Positions 25,351 to 34,414 of a DNA stretch of 64,000 bases are shown here, in pieces. Position 1 is the stretch's first letter, and each line of letters starts with the position of its first letter. Position numbers and translations under genes: made by a program. Source of the stretch: Kitasatospora sp. A2-31 (GTDB lineage: Bacteria; Actinomycetota; Actinomycetes; Streptomycetales; Streptomycetaceae); the NCBI RefSeq assembly GCF_022288725.1, contig NZ_JAKNTA010000001.1, forward strand, positions 120,765-184,764. Reading direction: 5' to 3'. Under the pieces are notes generated by a model, which saw nothing but the letters and a program-made list of their open reading frames with translations, did no database searches and was not told where the DNA came from.

Positions 25351-26112
25351 ATGGCGGCCTACATCGCGGTGAGCGCCCTGAGCCACGAGGGCCTGGTGCG
25401 GGAGCGCAACGAGGACAGCCTCACGATCGGGCCGTGGACACTCTGCGCGACCGTGACCACCAATCCGCAGACCCTGCTGTTCCCGCTCGGCGTGCCGTGC
25501 GTGGTCGCGGTGGCGGACGGCCTCGGCGGGCACCCCGGCGGCGAGGTGGCGAGCGCGCTGGTGGCACGGGAGCTGGCCGCGGCCGGCCCCGTCCTGGACG
25601 GTGAGGAGGCCGTCCGGGAGACCCTGCAGGCCTGCAACCGCGCCGTGTTCGCGGCGGCGGCCGGCGATCCGGAACTGGCCGCGATGGGGACGACGGTGGC
25701 CGGCCTGGTGCTGCTCGCGGAGCGGGCGGTGGTCTTCAACGTCGGCGACAGCCGCGTCTACCGGATCGCCGGCGACGGGCTGCGCCGGGTCAGCGTGGAC
25801 GACAGCCCGCCCCTGCCGCCCGGGCGCCGTACCACCACGATGGTCACCCAGAGCCTCGGCGGGTCGTTCGGCCCGACCTTCGTCGAACCGCACGTGCGCA
25901 GCGCCCCGCTCGCGGCCGGCGACCGCTACCTGGTCTGCAGCGACGGCCTCACCGACCCGGTCCCGGAGGAGGAGCTGGCCGAACTGCTGGCCCGCCGCCG
26001 CGCGGACGTCGAAGGGGGCGACGGGCGGGCGGCGTTCGAGCTCTGGAAGGCGGCGATCGAGGCGGGTGGACCGGACAACATCACGCTGGCGCTGGTGCGG
26101 ATCGGCGCCTGA
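25351..26112 (+). CDS. PP2C-family serine/threonine protein phosphatase
   Basis: A 253-residue metal-dependent phosphatase. The PP2C motifs run in order: RNEDS (residue ~19), VADGLGGHPGGE (metal-binding Asp and Gly), MGTTVAGLVL, NVGDSRVYRI, TQSLGG, CSDGLTDPV and the C-terminal GGPDNITLALV. It would dephosphorylate Ser/Thr proteins in the cytoplasm; no membrane helix follows. No cognate kinase is encoded next to it. The frame is open from 24016, but the ATG at 25351 gives the family N-terminus AVSALSHEGLVRERNED. Confidence 0.92.
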   Translation: MAAYIAVSALSHEGLVRERNEDSLTIGPWTLCATVTTNPQTLLFPLGVPCVVAVADGLGGHPGGEVASALVARELAAAGPVLDGEEAVRETLQACNRAVFAAAAGDPELAAMGTTVAGLVLLAERAVVFNVGDSRVYRIAGDGLRRVSVDDSPPLPPGRRTTTMVTQSLGGSFGPTFVEPHVRSAPLAAGDRYLVCSDGLTDPVPEEELAELLARRRADVEGGDGRAAFELWKAAIEAGGPDNITLALVRIGA

Positions 26113-26137
26113 CGGCCGGGGTCGGTGCGCCCGCCCG

Positions 26138-26159
26138 GCCCGCCGGGGCCCCGGCGGGC
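26138..26159. terminator. Convergent terminator palindrome
   Basis: A 22-base perfect palindrome (11-base arms, no loop) sits midway between the PP2C and collagenase stop codons. Confidence 0.6.
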
Positions 26160-26205
26160 GCGGGTGCGCTCCGCCGGGGCCGCGGGTGTGCGGACGGTCG
26201 GGGGA

Positions 26206-28767
26206 TCAGTACTCGGCCTTGATGTTCACCCCGCTGAAGCCCTGCTGGGCGTAGAGGCTGAAGTAGACGTAGCCGGTGGGCGGGTTGGTGACGGTGAGGG
26301 TCTCGGTGTTGTTCGCCAGGTTGGTGGACCTGGCGGTGTAGGCGTCGGTGTACGCCCAGCCGCCGGGGTTGTAGTAGAGGTCGGCGTTGCCGGTGCCGCC
26401 GGTGCTGCTGACCTTGAGCTGCTTCGTCCCGGCCGGGACGTACAGGTAGAAGTGGGCGTAGTTGCCGGTGGCCGCCGCCGCGTTGCTGCGCCGGCAGTTG
26501 CGGTCCAGCTGCCGGGTGTCGGCGCCGGAGCACTCGGGCAGCCGGGCGACCGTGACGGACTGGCTGGTGCGGGCGGTGGCGCCCTTGTCGTCGGTCACGG
26601 TGAGGGTGACGGTGTAGGTGCCGGCCGTGGAGTACCACTTGGTGGGGTTGGCGGCGGTGGACGTGGTGCCGTCACCGAAGTCCCAGGCGCGGGAGGCGAT
26701 CCTGCCGTCCGGGTCGGTGGACCGGTCGACGAAGGTGACGGCGAGCTCGCCGACCGCGGTGGTGAAGGCCGCCGTGGGCGCCTGGTTGCCGGGCGGGGTG
26801 GTGCCGGAGCAGGTGCCGGCGGCGCACGTGGTCAGCCAGGCGTCGAACTCGGCGTCGTACCGGGTGCCGACGGTCTGGGTGAGGTGGTTGCGGGCGCCGT
26901 TCCAGTCGCCGGCGCGGTACTTGGCGAGCACCGCGTCCATGTCCGCGCGGTGCTTCTCCAGCATGAAGCGCACGGCGAGGTAGCCCCAGCGGTAGATCCG
27001 CTCGGAGTCGGCGTTGTCGTAGGTGGTGTCGAACAGGGTCCGGAGGGTGTAGGTGTGGCGTCCGGCCGCGGTCATCGCGGCGTCGTACGGCACCTTGCGG
27101 TAGGTGTAGGAGACGTACTCGGCGAAGCCCTCGACCCACCAGACGGTCGGCGTCGCCGTGCCGGCGCTGAAGTCGCCGTACATGTCGAAGCGGCCGTCGA
27201 GGTAGTGGGTGTACTCGTGGTTGAGGTTCCAGATCTGGAAGTCCGGGCGCACCCACTCGGCCTCGTAGGCGAGGAAGCGCGGCTGGTTGCCGGCCGCGGC
27301 CGGGTTGCCCTCCAGGTACATGCCGCCGTTGTTGGTGTTGATGCCGTAGATCATCGCCGCGAACACGCCGTAGTCGAAGCGGCCGTGGAAGACCACCACC
27401 TCGATGGTGGTGTTGCGGTCGTCGGCGACCGGGCCGTTGTCCCGGGCCACCGTGTGGAAGTACGCGTCCTGGCCGTTCAGGCTGGTGCAGGCGGTGTTCA
27501 GCTGAGTCGCGTCCAGGGCCTGGGCGATGATCCGGATGCTCGGGCTGCAGGTGTGGCTGACGGTCAGGTTGGCCGCCTTGAGCCGGTTGGCGGCGTCACA
27601 GGTGCCGTAGTAGGAGCAGTTGCCGCCGTCGTACTCGTCCGCCATCTCGGCGGCGGCGGCCCACTGGTAGGCGGTGCGGCCGCCCACCGAGGACCGGTCG
27701 GCCAGTCCCTTGACCATCGGGCGGGCCTTGGCCTGCAGCGGGGCGTACTGCAGGAAGCGGCCCAGCTCACGGGCGCCGTTGTAGACCAGGTAGGTGTAGT
27801 CGCCGCCGAGTTGGGCGTTGTTGGCGACCGCGAAGTCGTACAGCGAGTCGAGGACGCTCGGGTCGGCCTGGACGGCGCTGACGAACGCGGGCAGCTGGTG
27901 GCCGCGCCACAGCACGGTGAAAACGCCGTTGAGCGCGCTGCCCATGCCGACCGGGTTGTGGGTGGCGGCGTCGTAGTCGGCCAGCATCCGCTTCACGACG
28001 TAGAGGTAGCGGGCGTTCTCCTGCGCGCTGTCGATCAGGGTGACGGCCTCGCCGAGAGTGCCGGCGTTCTCCGAACTGACGTCCCGGGAGTGCGGGTTGG
28101 CGAAGAAGGCGTCCAGTGCGGCGCGGCTGGAGGTCTGCAGCGCGGTGCCGTACTGGCCCACGTCGGCCGGGTGGTACCACTGCACGAAGTAGCCCGCGCG
28201 CAGGTAGAGCACCAACTGCTCCGCGGACGTGGTGTTGTTGCCCGGGTAGCTGCCCGCCGTGTCGCGCAGGGCGTCGGCCACGGTCACCATCTGGGCCTCG
28301 CGGAAGGCCTTGTTGGCGTCGGTGCCGGTGAGCGAGAAGAGCTCGTTCACACAGCCCACCTCGGCGGACTTGATCTGCTGGACGAGGGCGGCGCCGGTAC
28401 GGCTGGTGAAGTCACCGACGTTGCAGGTCGCGGCGGCCGCCCCGACCGCCGGCGGGGCGCTGCTGCCAAGGGACTTGACGGCGGCGCGGCCGCCCTCCTC
28501 GGTCGGCGCGGTAGCCGAGAGCGGTGCGCGGTCGCTGGCCGGCACCGGCCGGTTCTTGCGGCCGTCCTCGGGTGCGGCGCCGATGCCGGGCTGCGGCGCG
28601 GGGCCGGCGGGGGCGGTGGTCGCCGCGCCTCCCGGCTGCGGCGGGACCGGAGCGGGGGCGGCCTGGCTGCGGGGCGCGAACAGGCCGATCGCCAGCAGCA
28701 TCGCCATGGCGATCGTCAGCAACCTTGCTATGCCGGCCAGTTGCGGAAAGGGTCGTGCGGTTCTCAC
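26206..28767 (-). CDS. Secreted M9-family collagenase with PKD and PPC domains
   Basis: An 853-residue secreted zinc metalloprotease. The signal peptide (GIARLLTIAMAMLLAIGLFAPRSQA) is followed by a Pro/Ala-rich propeptide, the M9 N-terminal activator region beginning CNVGDFTSRTGAALVQQI, and the catalytic site NHEYTHYLDGRFDMYG with the HEXXH zinc motif; WVEGFAEYVSYTYR carries the third-ligand Glu. A PKD domain (NQAPTAAFTTAVGELAVTFVD through VTLTVTDDKGATARTS) and a pre-peptidase C-terminal collagen-binding domain (AAAATGNYAHFYLYVPAGTKQL) complete the protein. The GTG at 28765-28767 has GGAGGCCCCCAC upstream. It would attack native collagen or similar fibrous protein outside the cell. Confidence 0.94.
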   Translation of the reverse strand: MRTARPFPQLAGIARLLTIAMAMLLAIGLFAPRSQAAPAPVPPQPGGAATTAPAGPAPQPGIGAAPEDGRKNRPVPASDRAPLSATAPTEEGGRAAVKSLGSSAPPAVGAAAATCNVGDFTSRTGAALVQQIKSAEVGCVNELFSLTGTDANKAFREAQMVTVADALRDTAGSYPGNNTTSAEQLVLYLRAGYFVQWYHPADVGQYGTALQTSSRAALDAFFANPHSRDVSSENAGTLGEAVTLIDSAQENARYLYVVKRMLADYDAATHNPVGMGSALNGVFTVLWRGHQLPAFVSAVQADPSVLDSLYDFAVANNAQLGGDYTYLVYNGARELGRFLQYAPLQAKARPMVKGLADRSSVGGRTAYQWAAAAEMADEYDGGNCSYYGTCDAANRLKAANLTVSHTCSPSIRIIAQALDATQLNTACTSLNGQDAYFHTVARDNGPVADDRNTTIEVVVFHGRFDYGVFAAMIYGINTNNGGMYLEGNPAAAGNQPRFLAYEAEWVRPDFQIWNLNHEYTHYLDGRFDMYGDFSAGTATPTVWWVEGFAEYVSYTYRKVPYDAAMTAAGRHTYTLRTLFDTTYDNADSERIYRWGYLAVRFMLEKHRADMDAVLAKYRAGDWNGARNHLTQTVGTRYDAEFDAWLTTCAAGTCSGTTPPGNQAPTAAFTTAVGELAVTFVDRSTDPDGRIASRAWDFGDGTTSTAANPTKWYSTAGTYTVTLTVTDDKGATARTSQSVTVARLPECSGADTRQLDRNCRRSNAAAATGNYAHFYLYVPAGTKQLKVSSTGGTGNADLYYNPGGWAYTDAYTARSTNLANNTETLTVTNPPTGYVYFSLYAQQGFSGVNIKAEY

Positions 28768-29066
28768 GTGGGGGCCTCCGAACCTTGGCGGCCGCGTTGG
28801 GGGCGCGACCGTACGGGGAGTGAGGACCGTTGCGCCGAGGCCGTGGGGCGGCCCCGTCGAGCACACGGTGGGGAGTGTGACATGTACCATTACACACATC
28901 ACACGACGCCGGGAAGCCCTCGGACGTGACTTGCCTTCAGGCGGCCCGATATCCCTCCGGGCGCGCGACGAAAGGCCGTTGCGTTCACGGCCGCACCCGA
29001 GGGATCGGCCGCGACAGGGGTGCACTCCCCTGCCGCAGCCGCCCCGTCGGGCGCGCCCTCCGCCCG

Positions 29067-29636
29067 CTACTTGCGCAGCAGCAGGACGACCCCCGCGGTC
29101 ACCAGACCGACCGCGACGGCGGCCGCGCCGTACACGAGCCGGTGTGCGCGCAGCACGGGCAGGTGGCGGTCCACCGCGTAGCGGCCGGGCCCGGTCAGCG
29201 CGAGCGCGGCGGCACCGGCGGTCAGCAGCCACTCGTACTCGCTGCCCTTGGGCGCGAAGAACCCGCCGCCCCAGGTGACGGCGAGCGCGTTGACCATGGT
29301 GCCGAGAATGGCGGCGGCGGCCAGCGGGGTCAGCAGGCCGGCGGCGAGGGCGAGCCCGCCGAACGTCTCGCTGAGGCCGGCCACCACGGCCATCGCGTCA
29401 CCGGCCGGGTAGCCGCTCATGGTGAAGAACTGACCGGTGCCGTCGATGCCGCCGCCGCCGAACCAGCCGAACAGCTTCTGACTGCCGTGTGCGGCCATGG
29501 TGAGGCCGAGGACCAGGCGCAGCAGGAGGAGGCCGGCGTCGTAGGCGTGCGGCGAGGTCGCGGCGGCATCGGGGGCAGCCCGGTCCGGGCGGGCGGTGGC
29601 GGTGGTGGCGGTCGTGCTCGGGCTGGTGCTCGGCAT
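29067..29636 (-). CDS. DoxX-family membrane protein
   Basis: A 189-residue four-helix inner-membrane protein. After a ~35-residue Ser/Thr-rich N-terminus, the DoxX core reads GLLLLRLVLGLTMAAHGSQKLFGWFGG, then GGLALAAGLLTPLAAAAILGTMV, LLTAGAAALALTGPGRYAVDR and LVYGAAAVAVGLVTAGVVLLL. DoxX proteins are linked to thiosulphate oxidation or thiol stress and often to quinone/aromatic stress regulons. ATG 29634-29636 is chosen because GGAGACGCGC is correctly spaced. Its promoter matches that of the dioxygenase at 61.97 kb, so the MarR protein encoded at 61.3 kb probably controls it. Confidence 0.9.
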   Translation of the reverse strand: MPSTSPSTTATTATARPDRAAPDAAATSPHAYDAGLLLLRLVLGLTMAAHGSQKLFGWFGGGGIDGTGQFFTMSGYPAGDAMAVVAGLSETFGGLALAAGLLTPLAAAAILGTMVNALAVTWGGGFFAPKGSEYEWLLTAGAAALALTGPGRYAVDRHLPVLRAHRLVYGAAAVAVGLVTAGVVLLLRK

Positions 29637-29700
29637 GCGCGTCTCCATCGGTCGAGGTCAGTCCAGGGGATGAGGGTGGCGCGGCGAGCCACCCGGCAAG

Positions 29701-29759
29701 GTTGTTCAAATTCGAACGGCCGCAGCTCGACCGTACCCGGCCGTTCGAATTTGAACAAC
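29701..29759 (-). promoter_or_regulatory. doxX promoter with flanking MarR-type operators
   Basis: Read leftward: -35 TTGTTC (complement of 29753-29758), 17-base spacer, -10 TACGGT (complement of 29730-29735). Two operator arms, 29738-29759 and 29701-29722, are perfect 22-bp inverted repeats of each other, one over the -35 and one past the expected start point. Each arm holds the near-palindrome GTTCAAATTCGAAC. Sequence and spacing match the promoter at 61845-61903. Confidence 0.82.
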
Positions 29760-29845
29760 TTCGTCCGGTGGTTGCCCGGTCGGGCTGGGGGCCACCGGCG
29801 GGGCCGCGGTCGCGGCGGGGCGGGAGTCCGGGGCAGGGTGGAGGT

Positions 29846-30442
29846 ATGGCTCACCGCAGGGAACACCGACGGTCCGCACGACCCGGCACGCCGTACGCCG
29901 AGGCGCTGCACGAGTTCGGCGAACGCGTCCGGCTGATCGCCCCCGACCAGTGGGACGCACCCACGCCGTGCGTCGACTGGTCGGTCCGCGACCTGGTCAA
30001 CCACCTCACGTCCGAGCAGCTCTGGGTGCCCGAGCTGCTCATGGGCTCGACGATCTCCGAGGTCGGCAGCCGCTTCGACGGCGACGTGCTCGGATCCGAC
30101 CCGGTCGGCGCGTGGACGGCCGCCGCCGAAGCCGCCCGGACGGCGTTCGAGGTGCCCGGCGCGACCGAGCTGACCGTGCACCTCTCGTTCGGTGACGTCT
30201 CCGGCCAGTACTACCTGGACCAGCTCACCGCCGACGCCGTCGTGCACACCTGGGACCTCGCCGAGGGGATCCGCCGCCGTACGCGGCTTCCGGCCGCTCT
30301 GGTGGAGTACGCGCTCGGCGAGTACGCCGGCTACGGGGACCTCTCCGGCAGCGGACTGTTCGACCCGCCCGTCCCGGTTCCCGCGGACGCGGGGCCGCAG
30401 ACCCGGCTGCTCGCCCTCACCGGGCGTCGCGACCGACCCTGA
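29846..30442 (+). CDS. TIGR03086-type mycothiol-dependent/DinB-like protein
   Basis: A 198-residue protein of the maleylpyruvate isomerase N-terminal superfamily. The diagnostic stretch APTPCVDWSVRDLVNHLTSEQLW carries the first metal-ligand His, and LTADAVVHTWDLAEGI carries the second His cluster. The TIGR03086 branch is actinobacterial and of undefined substrate; relatives use mycothiol. ATG at 29846 is only two bases after GGAGG, so either translation starts poorly there or the message is leaderless; no better start is visible. It diverges from doxX, whose operator lies between. Confidence 0.82.
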   Translation: MAHRREHRRSARPGTPYAEALHEFGERVRLIAPDQWDAPTPCVDWSVRDLVNHLTSEQLWVPELLMGSTISEVGSRFDGDVLGSDPVGAWTAAAEAARTAFEVPGATELTVHLSFGDVSGQYYLDQLTADAVVHTWDLAEGIRRRTRLPAALVEYALGEYAGYGDLSGSGLFDPPVPVPADAGPQTRLLALTGRRDRP

Positions 30443-30650
30443 GCAGGCACGCAGCAGGGCCGCGGTGCGCGGGTGACCCGGAGCAGGGCCCGAGGGCCGT
30501 GCCGCGCCGTGTCCGGGCCCGTCCGGGCTGGTGGCGCTGCGCCCGGAAAAGGGCCTGACCAGCGGTGATTCCCCGCCGCCCGCCGGTTCGGCGCGGCGAC
30601 GCCGGATACTGGAGGTGGCGGGGGGCCACCGGACGAGAGGCGGGCGTGCC

Positions 30651-31148
30651 ATGAGCCGCAGGCCGGACATCCTCGGCGAGTTCACCGCCGACCACCGGGC
30701 GGTGACGGAGCTGCTCGCCCGGATCGAGGCCGCGTCCACGGACGACCGGCAGCGCAACGAGCTGGTCGATCAGCTGACCGACCTGCTGTTCAGCCACTGC
30801 GCCGCCGAGGAGGAGCACCTCTTCCCGGTGGTCCAGCACGACGTGCCGGACGGCGGGGCCCTGGTGTTCGCGTGCATCCACGACCACCTCACGATCGGCC
30901 AGTACCTCTCCGACCTGCAGGGTCTCGGCGCCGACGAGCCCACCTTCGGCACCCTCCTGCAGGGCCTGGCGGACACCGTCCGCCGGCACCTGGCGACGGA
31001 GGAGAAGGGGCTGTTCCCGGCCGCGCGCAAGGCGCTGCCGGCCGGCTCGCGGGCGGCGCTCGGCGAGCACCTGCGGAACGAGCGGGCGGCCGTCGCGGAG
31101 GCCGGGCCGCCGGCCGGAACGGAGGCGGGAACGGACACCGGCGGCTGA
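30651..31148 (+). CDS. Hemerythrin HHE domain protein
   Basis: A 165-residue four-helix protein. Iron-ligand residues are in FTADHRAVTELL (His), LLFSHCAAEEEHLFPVV (HxxxE/H), FACIHDHLTIGQYL (His) and VRRHLATEEKGLFPAA (HxxxE). Such bacterial proteins bind a di-iron centre and sense or bind oxygen or nitric oxide. ATG at 30651 follows the purine-rich GGACGAGAGG. The last ~20 residues are Gly/Thr/Ala-rich. It stands alone, with no clear operon partner. Confidence 0.88.
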   Translation: MSRRPDILGEFTADHRAVTELLARIEAASTDDRQRNELVDQLTDLLFSHCAAEEEHLFPVVQHDVPDGGALVFACIHDHLTIGQYLSDLQGLGADEPTFGTLLQGLADTVRRHLATEEKGLFPAARKALPAGSRAALGEHLRNERAAVAEAGPPAGTEAGTDTGG

Positions 31149-31229
31149 GCCGGGGCCCGACCGGCGGCGGGGGCGTTTGCGGGGGCGTTCTGCGGGCGCG
31201 ACGCCCGCGAGCGCCCCGGGCCCGGCCGC

Positions 31230-32018
31230 TCAGCCCTTGGGGCTGATCACCGCGAAGCGCCCGCCCTCCGGGTCCTGGAGGCGCGCCACCCGGCCGTACG
31301 GGGAGTCGAAGGCCGGCCCGAGCGACGATCCGCCGAGCGCCTCCGCCCGGGCCAGGGCCGCATCGGTGTCCGGTACCGCGAACGACACCTCCCAGTGCGG
31401 GGGCATGCCGGCCGGACCGGCCGACTGCTCCCGGGCGAGGGCCGCCACGCTGTGGCCCTCGGTGCGCAGCACCACCCGGTCGTGCTCCCAGCGCACCTCG
31501 AACCGCTCCGGGTCCCGCCCGTCCCAGCGGAACACCTCGCCGTAGAAGAGCGCCGCCGCGAACGGGTCCGGCGTGCGCAGCTCGATCCAGACCGGTGCGC
31601 CCGGCAGGTCGAGGCGGCGCGCCCGGCCCAGCGGGCCCTCCCAGATGCCGAAGACCGCCCCCGCCGGGTCCGCGGCGAACGCCACCCGGCCGGCGTCGAA
31701 GGAGAGCGGCCCCACCGCGAGGGTCGCCCCGCGTTCGCGGACCGCATCGGCGGCGGCGTCGGCGCTCTCGGTGCCGAAGTAGCTGGTCCATGCGACCGGC
31801 ATGGCCCAGCCGCTGCCGGCCACGCCCAGGCCGGCCACCGCCTCGCCGCCCGTCACCGCGTGCACGTAGGGGCCGAACCGGTCCGGCCCGGGCTCGAACT
31901 CCCAGCCCAGCAGCGGGCCGTAGAACGCCTTCGCGGCGTCGAGATCGTGCGCCATCAGGCTCACCCAGCACGGAACGGCCGCCACACAGCGCACCGTGGC
32001 ACCCTCGCCGCTGCCCAT
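31230..32018 (-). CDS. Two-domain VOC (glyoxalase-like) protein
   Basis: A 262-residue protein made of two vicinal-oxygen-chelate modules. The first starts CWVSLMAHDLDAAKAFYGPLLGWEFEPG, the second VWIELRTPDPFAAALFYGEVFRW and ends ARLQDPEGGRFAVISPKG. This arrangement is common in Streptomyces proteins annotated as hydroxylases or resistance proteins, without proven activity. The ATG at 32016-32018 is preceded by GAGGAGGTGCGCG. The in-frame extension to 32168 has no coding features. Confidence 0.87.
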   Translation of the reverse strand: MGSGEGATVRCVAAVPCWVSLMAHDLDAAKAFYGPLLGWEFEPGPDRFGPYVHAVTGGEAVAGLGVAGSGWAMPVAWTSYFGTESADAAADAVRERGATLAVGPLSFDAGRVAFAADPAGAVFGIWEGPLGRARRLDLPGAPVWIELRTPDPFAAALFYGEVFRWDGRDPERFEVRWEHDRVVLRTEGHSVAALAREQSAGPAGMPPHWEVSFAVPDTDAALARAEALGGSSLGPAFDSPYGRVARLQDPEGGRFAVISPKG

Positions 32019-32348
32019 CGCGCACCTCCTCGAACCCGGCCGCCGGGCCCCTCCCGACTCCCGCGGCCGACCGGCCGCCCGGGCGAGTTCAGCGTAGGCC
32101 CTGTCCCGGGGAACGGCCCGGGGCCGCGCCGCCGCGGCCCGCACTCCACCGGGCTTCGCCCGGGGCACACCCCGGCGCCGCCGCCTCTCCGCCGGAGCGT
32201 CGGTGCCCGTTCGGAGCCGCCGTGGCCCGCGCGGGGGACGTCGGGGCGCGCCGCCCGTGCCCGGGGGCCGGCGCGCGGCGCCCCCGGGGCGGAGGTCCCC
32301 TCGGGCGGCCGGGAGGAGATGCCGTCGCGGACGGTGACGGGTGTCCGG
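32019..32348. other. 330-base gap, no gene seen
   Basis: The stretch separates the VOC gene from the end of the six-gene cluster. It contains GC-rich spacer only; I see no open frame with coding character, no tRNA and no convincing long hairpin. Confidence 0.6.
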
Positions 32349-33212
32349 TCAGGCCCCCTCGTCCGCCGTCTCGGCGAGCCGCGAGGTGACGCGGGCCGGG
32401 GGCCGGCCGACGCGGGTGGGCACGGCGGCGGTGCCGAGCCGCGCGACCAGGTGGAGGCGGTCGTCCTCCGCGGTGTCGGCCGCCTCGGCACCGTCGGTCC
32501 ACGGCGGCTCGGTCCGCGGGCCGGGCCGGTCGTACAGGGCGAGGACGGTGAAGCCGTGGGCGGCGAGCAGGTGGCGCAGCTCCTGCGGGAAGAGCAGCCG
32601 CCAGGCGGAGTGCTGCTCGACCGGCGGGGCGCCGTCGTCGGTGGTCCAGATCCGGATGCGGCGCAGGAGTTGGGCGGCGTGGTCGATCCGGAGGGTGGTG
32701 TGCGAGGTGTAGGTGGTGCCGTCGCGGGTCACGGTGTCGGTGCGCGGGGCGTCGAGGAGTTCGGTACGGCCCAGGAAGAAGGCGCCGTTGCGCATCTCGG
32801 CGACCAGCAGGCCACCGGGGCGCAGGTGGCGGCGGAGCCGGCCGAGCACGGCGTCGAGGTCGTCGTTGGTGTGGCAGTGGAGCAGCGCGCTGTCCAGGCA
32901 GAGGGCGGCGTCGAAGCGCCCGGGGAGGCGGAAGTCCCGCATGTCGGCGACGTGGTAGTCCGGCCCGGGGTGGTGGGTACGGGCGTGGGCGATCATCGCG
33001 GGGGAGCTGTCCAGGCCGGTGACGGTCCGCCCGGCGGTGCGGTGCAGCCAGCCGGCGTCCCGGCCGGTGCCGCAGCCGAGGTCGAGCACGGCGGGCCCGG
33101 CGCGGTGGTCGCGGAGCACCGACTCGGCCCATCGCGCGGCGGTGAACCCGGGGTCGGGGAAGCGCAGTTCGTACAGCTCGGGGGTGTCGGTGAGCAGGTT
33201 GCGGCCGTTCAT
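32349..33212 (-). CDS. SAM-dependent methyltransferase (cluster gene 6)
   Basis: A 287-residue class I methyltransferase. VLDLGCGTGRDAGWL (near residue 43) is the SAM-binding motif I, TGLDSSPAMIAHAR motif post-I and LRRHLRPGGLLVAEMRNG motif III. Its substrate is unknown; in this setting it may methylate the peptide-like product. The ATG overlaps the MFS gene stop by four bases, making it the last gene of a tightly coupled operon. No substrate-specifying extra domain is seen; the C-terminal ~25 residues are basic and Pro/Arg-rich. Confidence 0.88.
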   Translation of the reverse strand: MNGRNLLTDTPELYELRFPDPGFTAARWAESVLRDHRAGPAVLDLGCGTGRDAGWLHRTAGRTVTGLDSSPAMIAHARTHHPGPDYHVADMRDFRLPGRFDAALCLDSALLHCHTNDDLDAVLGRLRRHLRPGGLLVAEMRNGAFFLGRTELLDAPRTDTVTRDGTTYTSHTTLRIDHAAQLLRRIRIWTTDDGAPPVEQHSAWRLLFPQELRHLLAAHGFTVLALYDRPGPRTEPPWTDGAEAADTAEDDRLHLVARLGTAAVPTRVGRPPARVTSRLAETADEGA

Positions 33213-34414
33213 CGGGCCTCGCTGGGGAGTGGGCCGGCGGGGGCGGGGAGCCGCCCGGCGCGGTGCAGCCGGGCGACGGCGGTGGCGGAGCCGAGTCCGA
33301 GGGCCGCGCAGAGCAGCCAGGGCGCGGCGGCGGTACCGTCCATGGCGCGGCCGACCGCCGTGTTGCCGAGGGCCGCGGCGACACCGGAGACCACGTAGTA
33401 CAGGCCGTAGTACGTGCCGGTGAGGCCGCCCCGGGCGAAGGCGGGGATCAACGCCAGGACGAAGGGCTGGGCGGTCATCAGGCCGAGTTGGAGCATCAGC
33501 ACGCCGCCGAGGACGCCCGGCAGGCCGGGGGCGGCGAGCGGCAGCAGGAAGCCGGTTCCGGCCACGGCGAGGCCGGGCGCGATCCAGCGGGCGGGCGGGC
33601 CCGCCCGCTGGAGCCGGGTGGTGATGCGCAGTTGGAGCGCGAGGTTGGCCAGGGTGCTGGTGAGGAAGACCAGGCCCACCGCGCCCGCCCAGCCGGTCGC
33701 ACGCCGGGCCGCGTCGGGCAGCAGGAGGTAGAGCTGGCTCTCCATGCCGAACTGGCCCACCATGGCGAACGCGAAGGCCAGGAACCGCCGGTCGGCGGCC
33801 GCCTCCCGCCAGCCGGCGAGGACGCCGCGCGGAGGCGGCGGGACGGCGCGCTCGGGCAGGACGAGCGCCTGGGCCGCGGTCAGCACGGCGAACACGCCGG
33901 CGGCGGTGAGCGCGGCGGCCCGGAAGTCGACCAGCAGCAGGAGGGCGCCGAGCAGCGGTCCGGCCAGCGCCCCGGTGGTGGCGAACACCGCGAACAGCGC
34001 GAAGGCGTCGGCCTTGCGGTCGGCGGCCTCCTGCGCGACGTAGGTGCGGACGGCCGGGTTGAACAGCGCGCCGGCCAGCCCGCTGAGCGCCGAGGCGGCG
34101 AGCAGCACGGTGAGCGAGTCGCCGAGCGCGAACAGCCCGAAGCCGGCGGTCCGCAGCGCGCAGCCGGCGATGATGACCCGGCGGGCACCGAGCCGGTCGG
34201 CGGCCGAGCCGCCGAGGATGAACAGGCCCTGCTGACTGAGGGTGCGCAGACCGAGCACGGCGCCCACGGCGAGGGCGGAGAGCCCGAGGTCGTGGGTGAG
34301 GTGTCCGGCCAGGTACGGGACGAGCAGGTAGAAGCCGGTGTTGACGCCGAGCTGGTTGACCAGCAGCAGCCGCAGGGGCACCGGGAAGCTCCGTACGGCG
34401 TGCAGCACCCTCAC
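33209..34414 (-). CDS. MFS transporter, probable product exporter (cluster gene 5)
   Basis: A ~401-residue protein with about 12 hydrophobic helices. The loop 2-3 signature GGSAADRLGARRVIIAG identifies a major facilitator, and TGALAGPLLGALLL resembles the drug-exporter motif C. A GTG at 34412-34414 overlaps the epimerase stop (GTGA); a second GTG two codons later is possible. Encoded within a chain of small-molecule biosynthetic genes, it most likely exports their product, as BacE and siderophore exporters do. No ABC importer is present in the window. Confidence 0.87.
   Translation of the reverse strand: MRVLHAVRSFPVPLRLLLVNQLGVNTGFYLLVPYLAGHLTHDLGLSALAVGAVLGLRTLSQQGLFILGGSAADRLGARRVIIAGCALRTAGFGLFALGDSLTVLLAASALSGLAGALFNPAVRTYVAQEAADRKADAFALFAVFATTGALAGPLLGALLLLVDFRAAALTAAGVFAVLTAAQALVLPERAVPPPPRGVLAGWREAAADRRFLAFAFAMVGQFGMESQLYLLLPDAARRATGWAGAVGLVFLTSTLANLALQLRITTRLQRAGPPARWIAPGLAVAGTGFLLPLAAPGLPGVLGGVLMLQLGLMTAQPFVLALIPAFARGGLTGTYYGLYYVVSGVAAALGNTAVGRAMDGTAAAPWLLCAALGLGSATAVARLHRAGRLPAPAGPLPSEAR

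Noticed and set aside
22656..25604. 982-residue plus-strand frame across the LLM and VanZ genes
   Set aside because: High-GC shadow frame, antisense to two well-supported genes.
28875..28904. GTGTGA/TCACAC inverted repeat upstream of the collagenase gene
   Set aside because: Arms are only six bases and the 18-base spacing does not fit a known regulator; could be chance in an AT-richer stretch.
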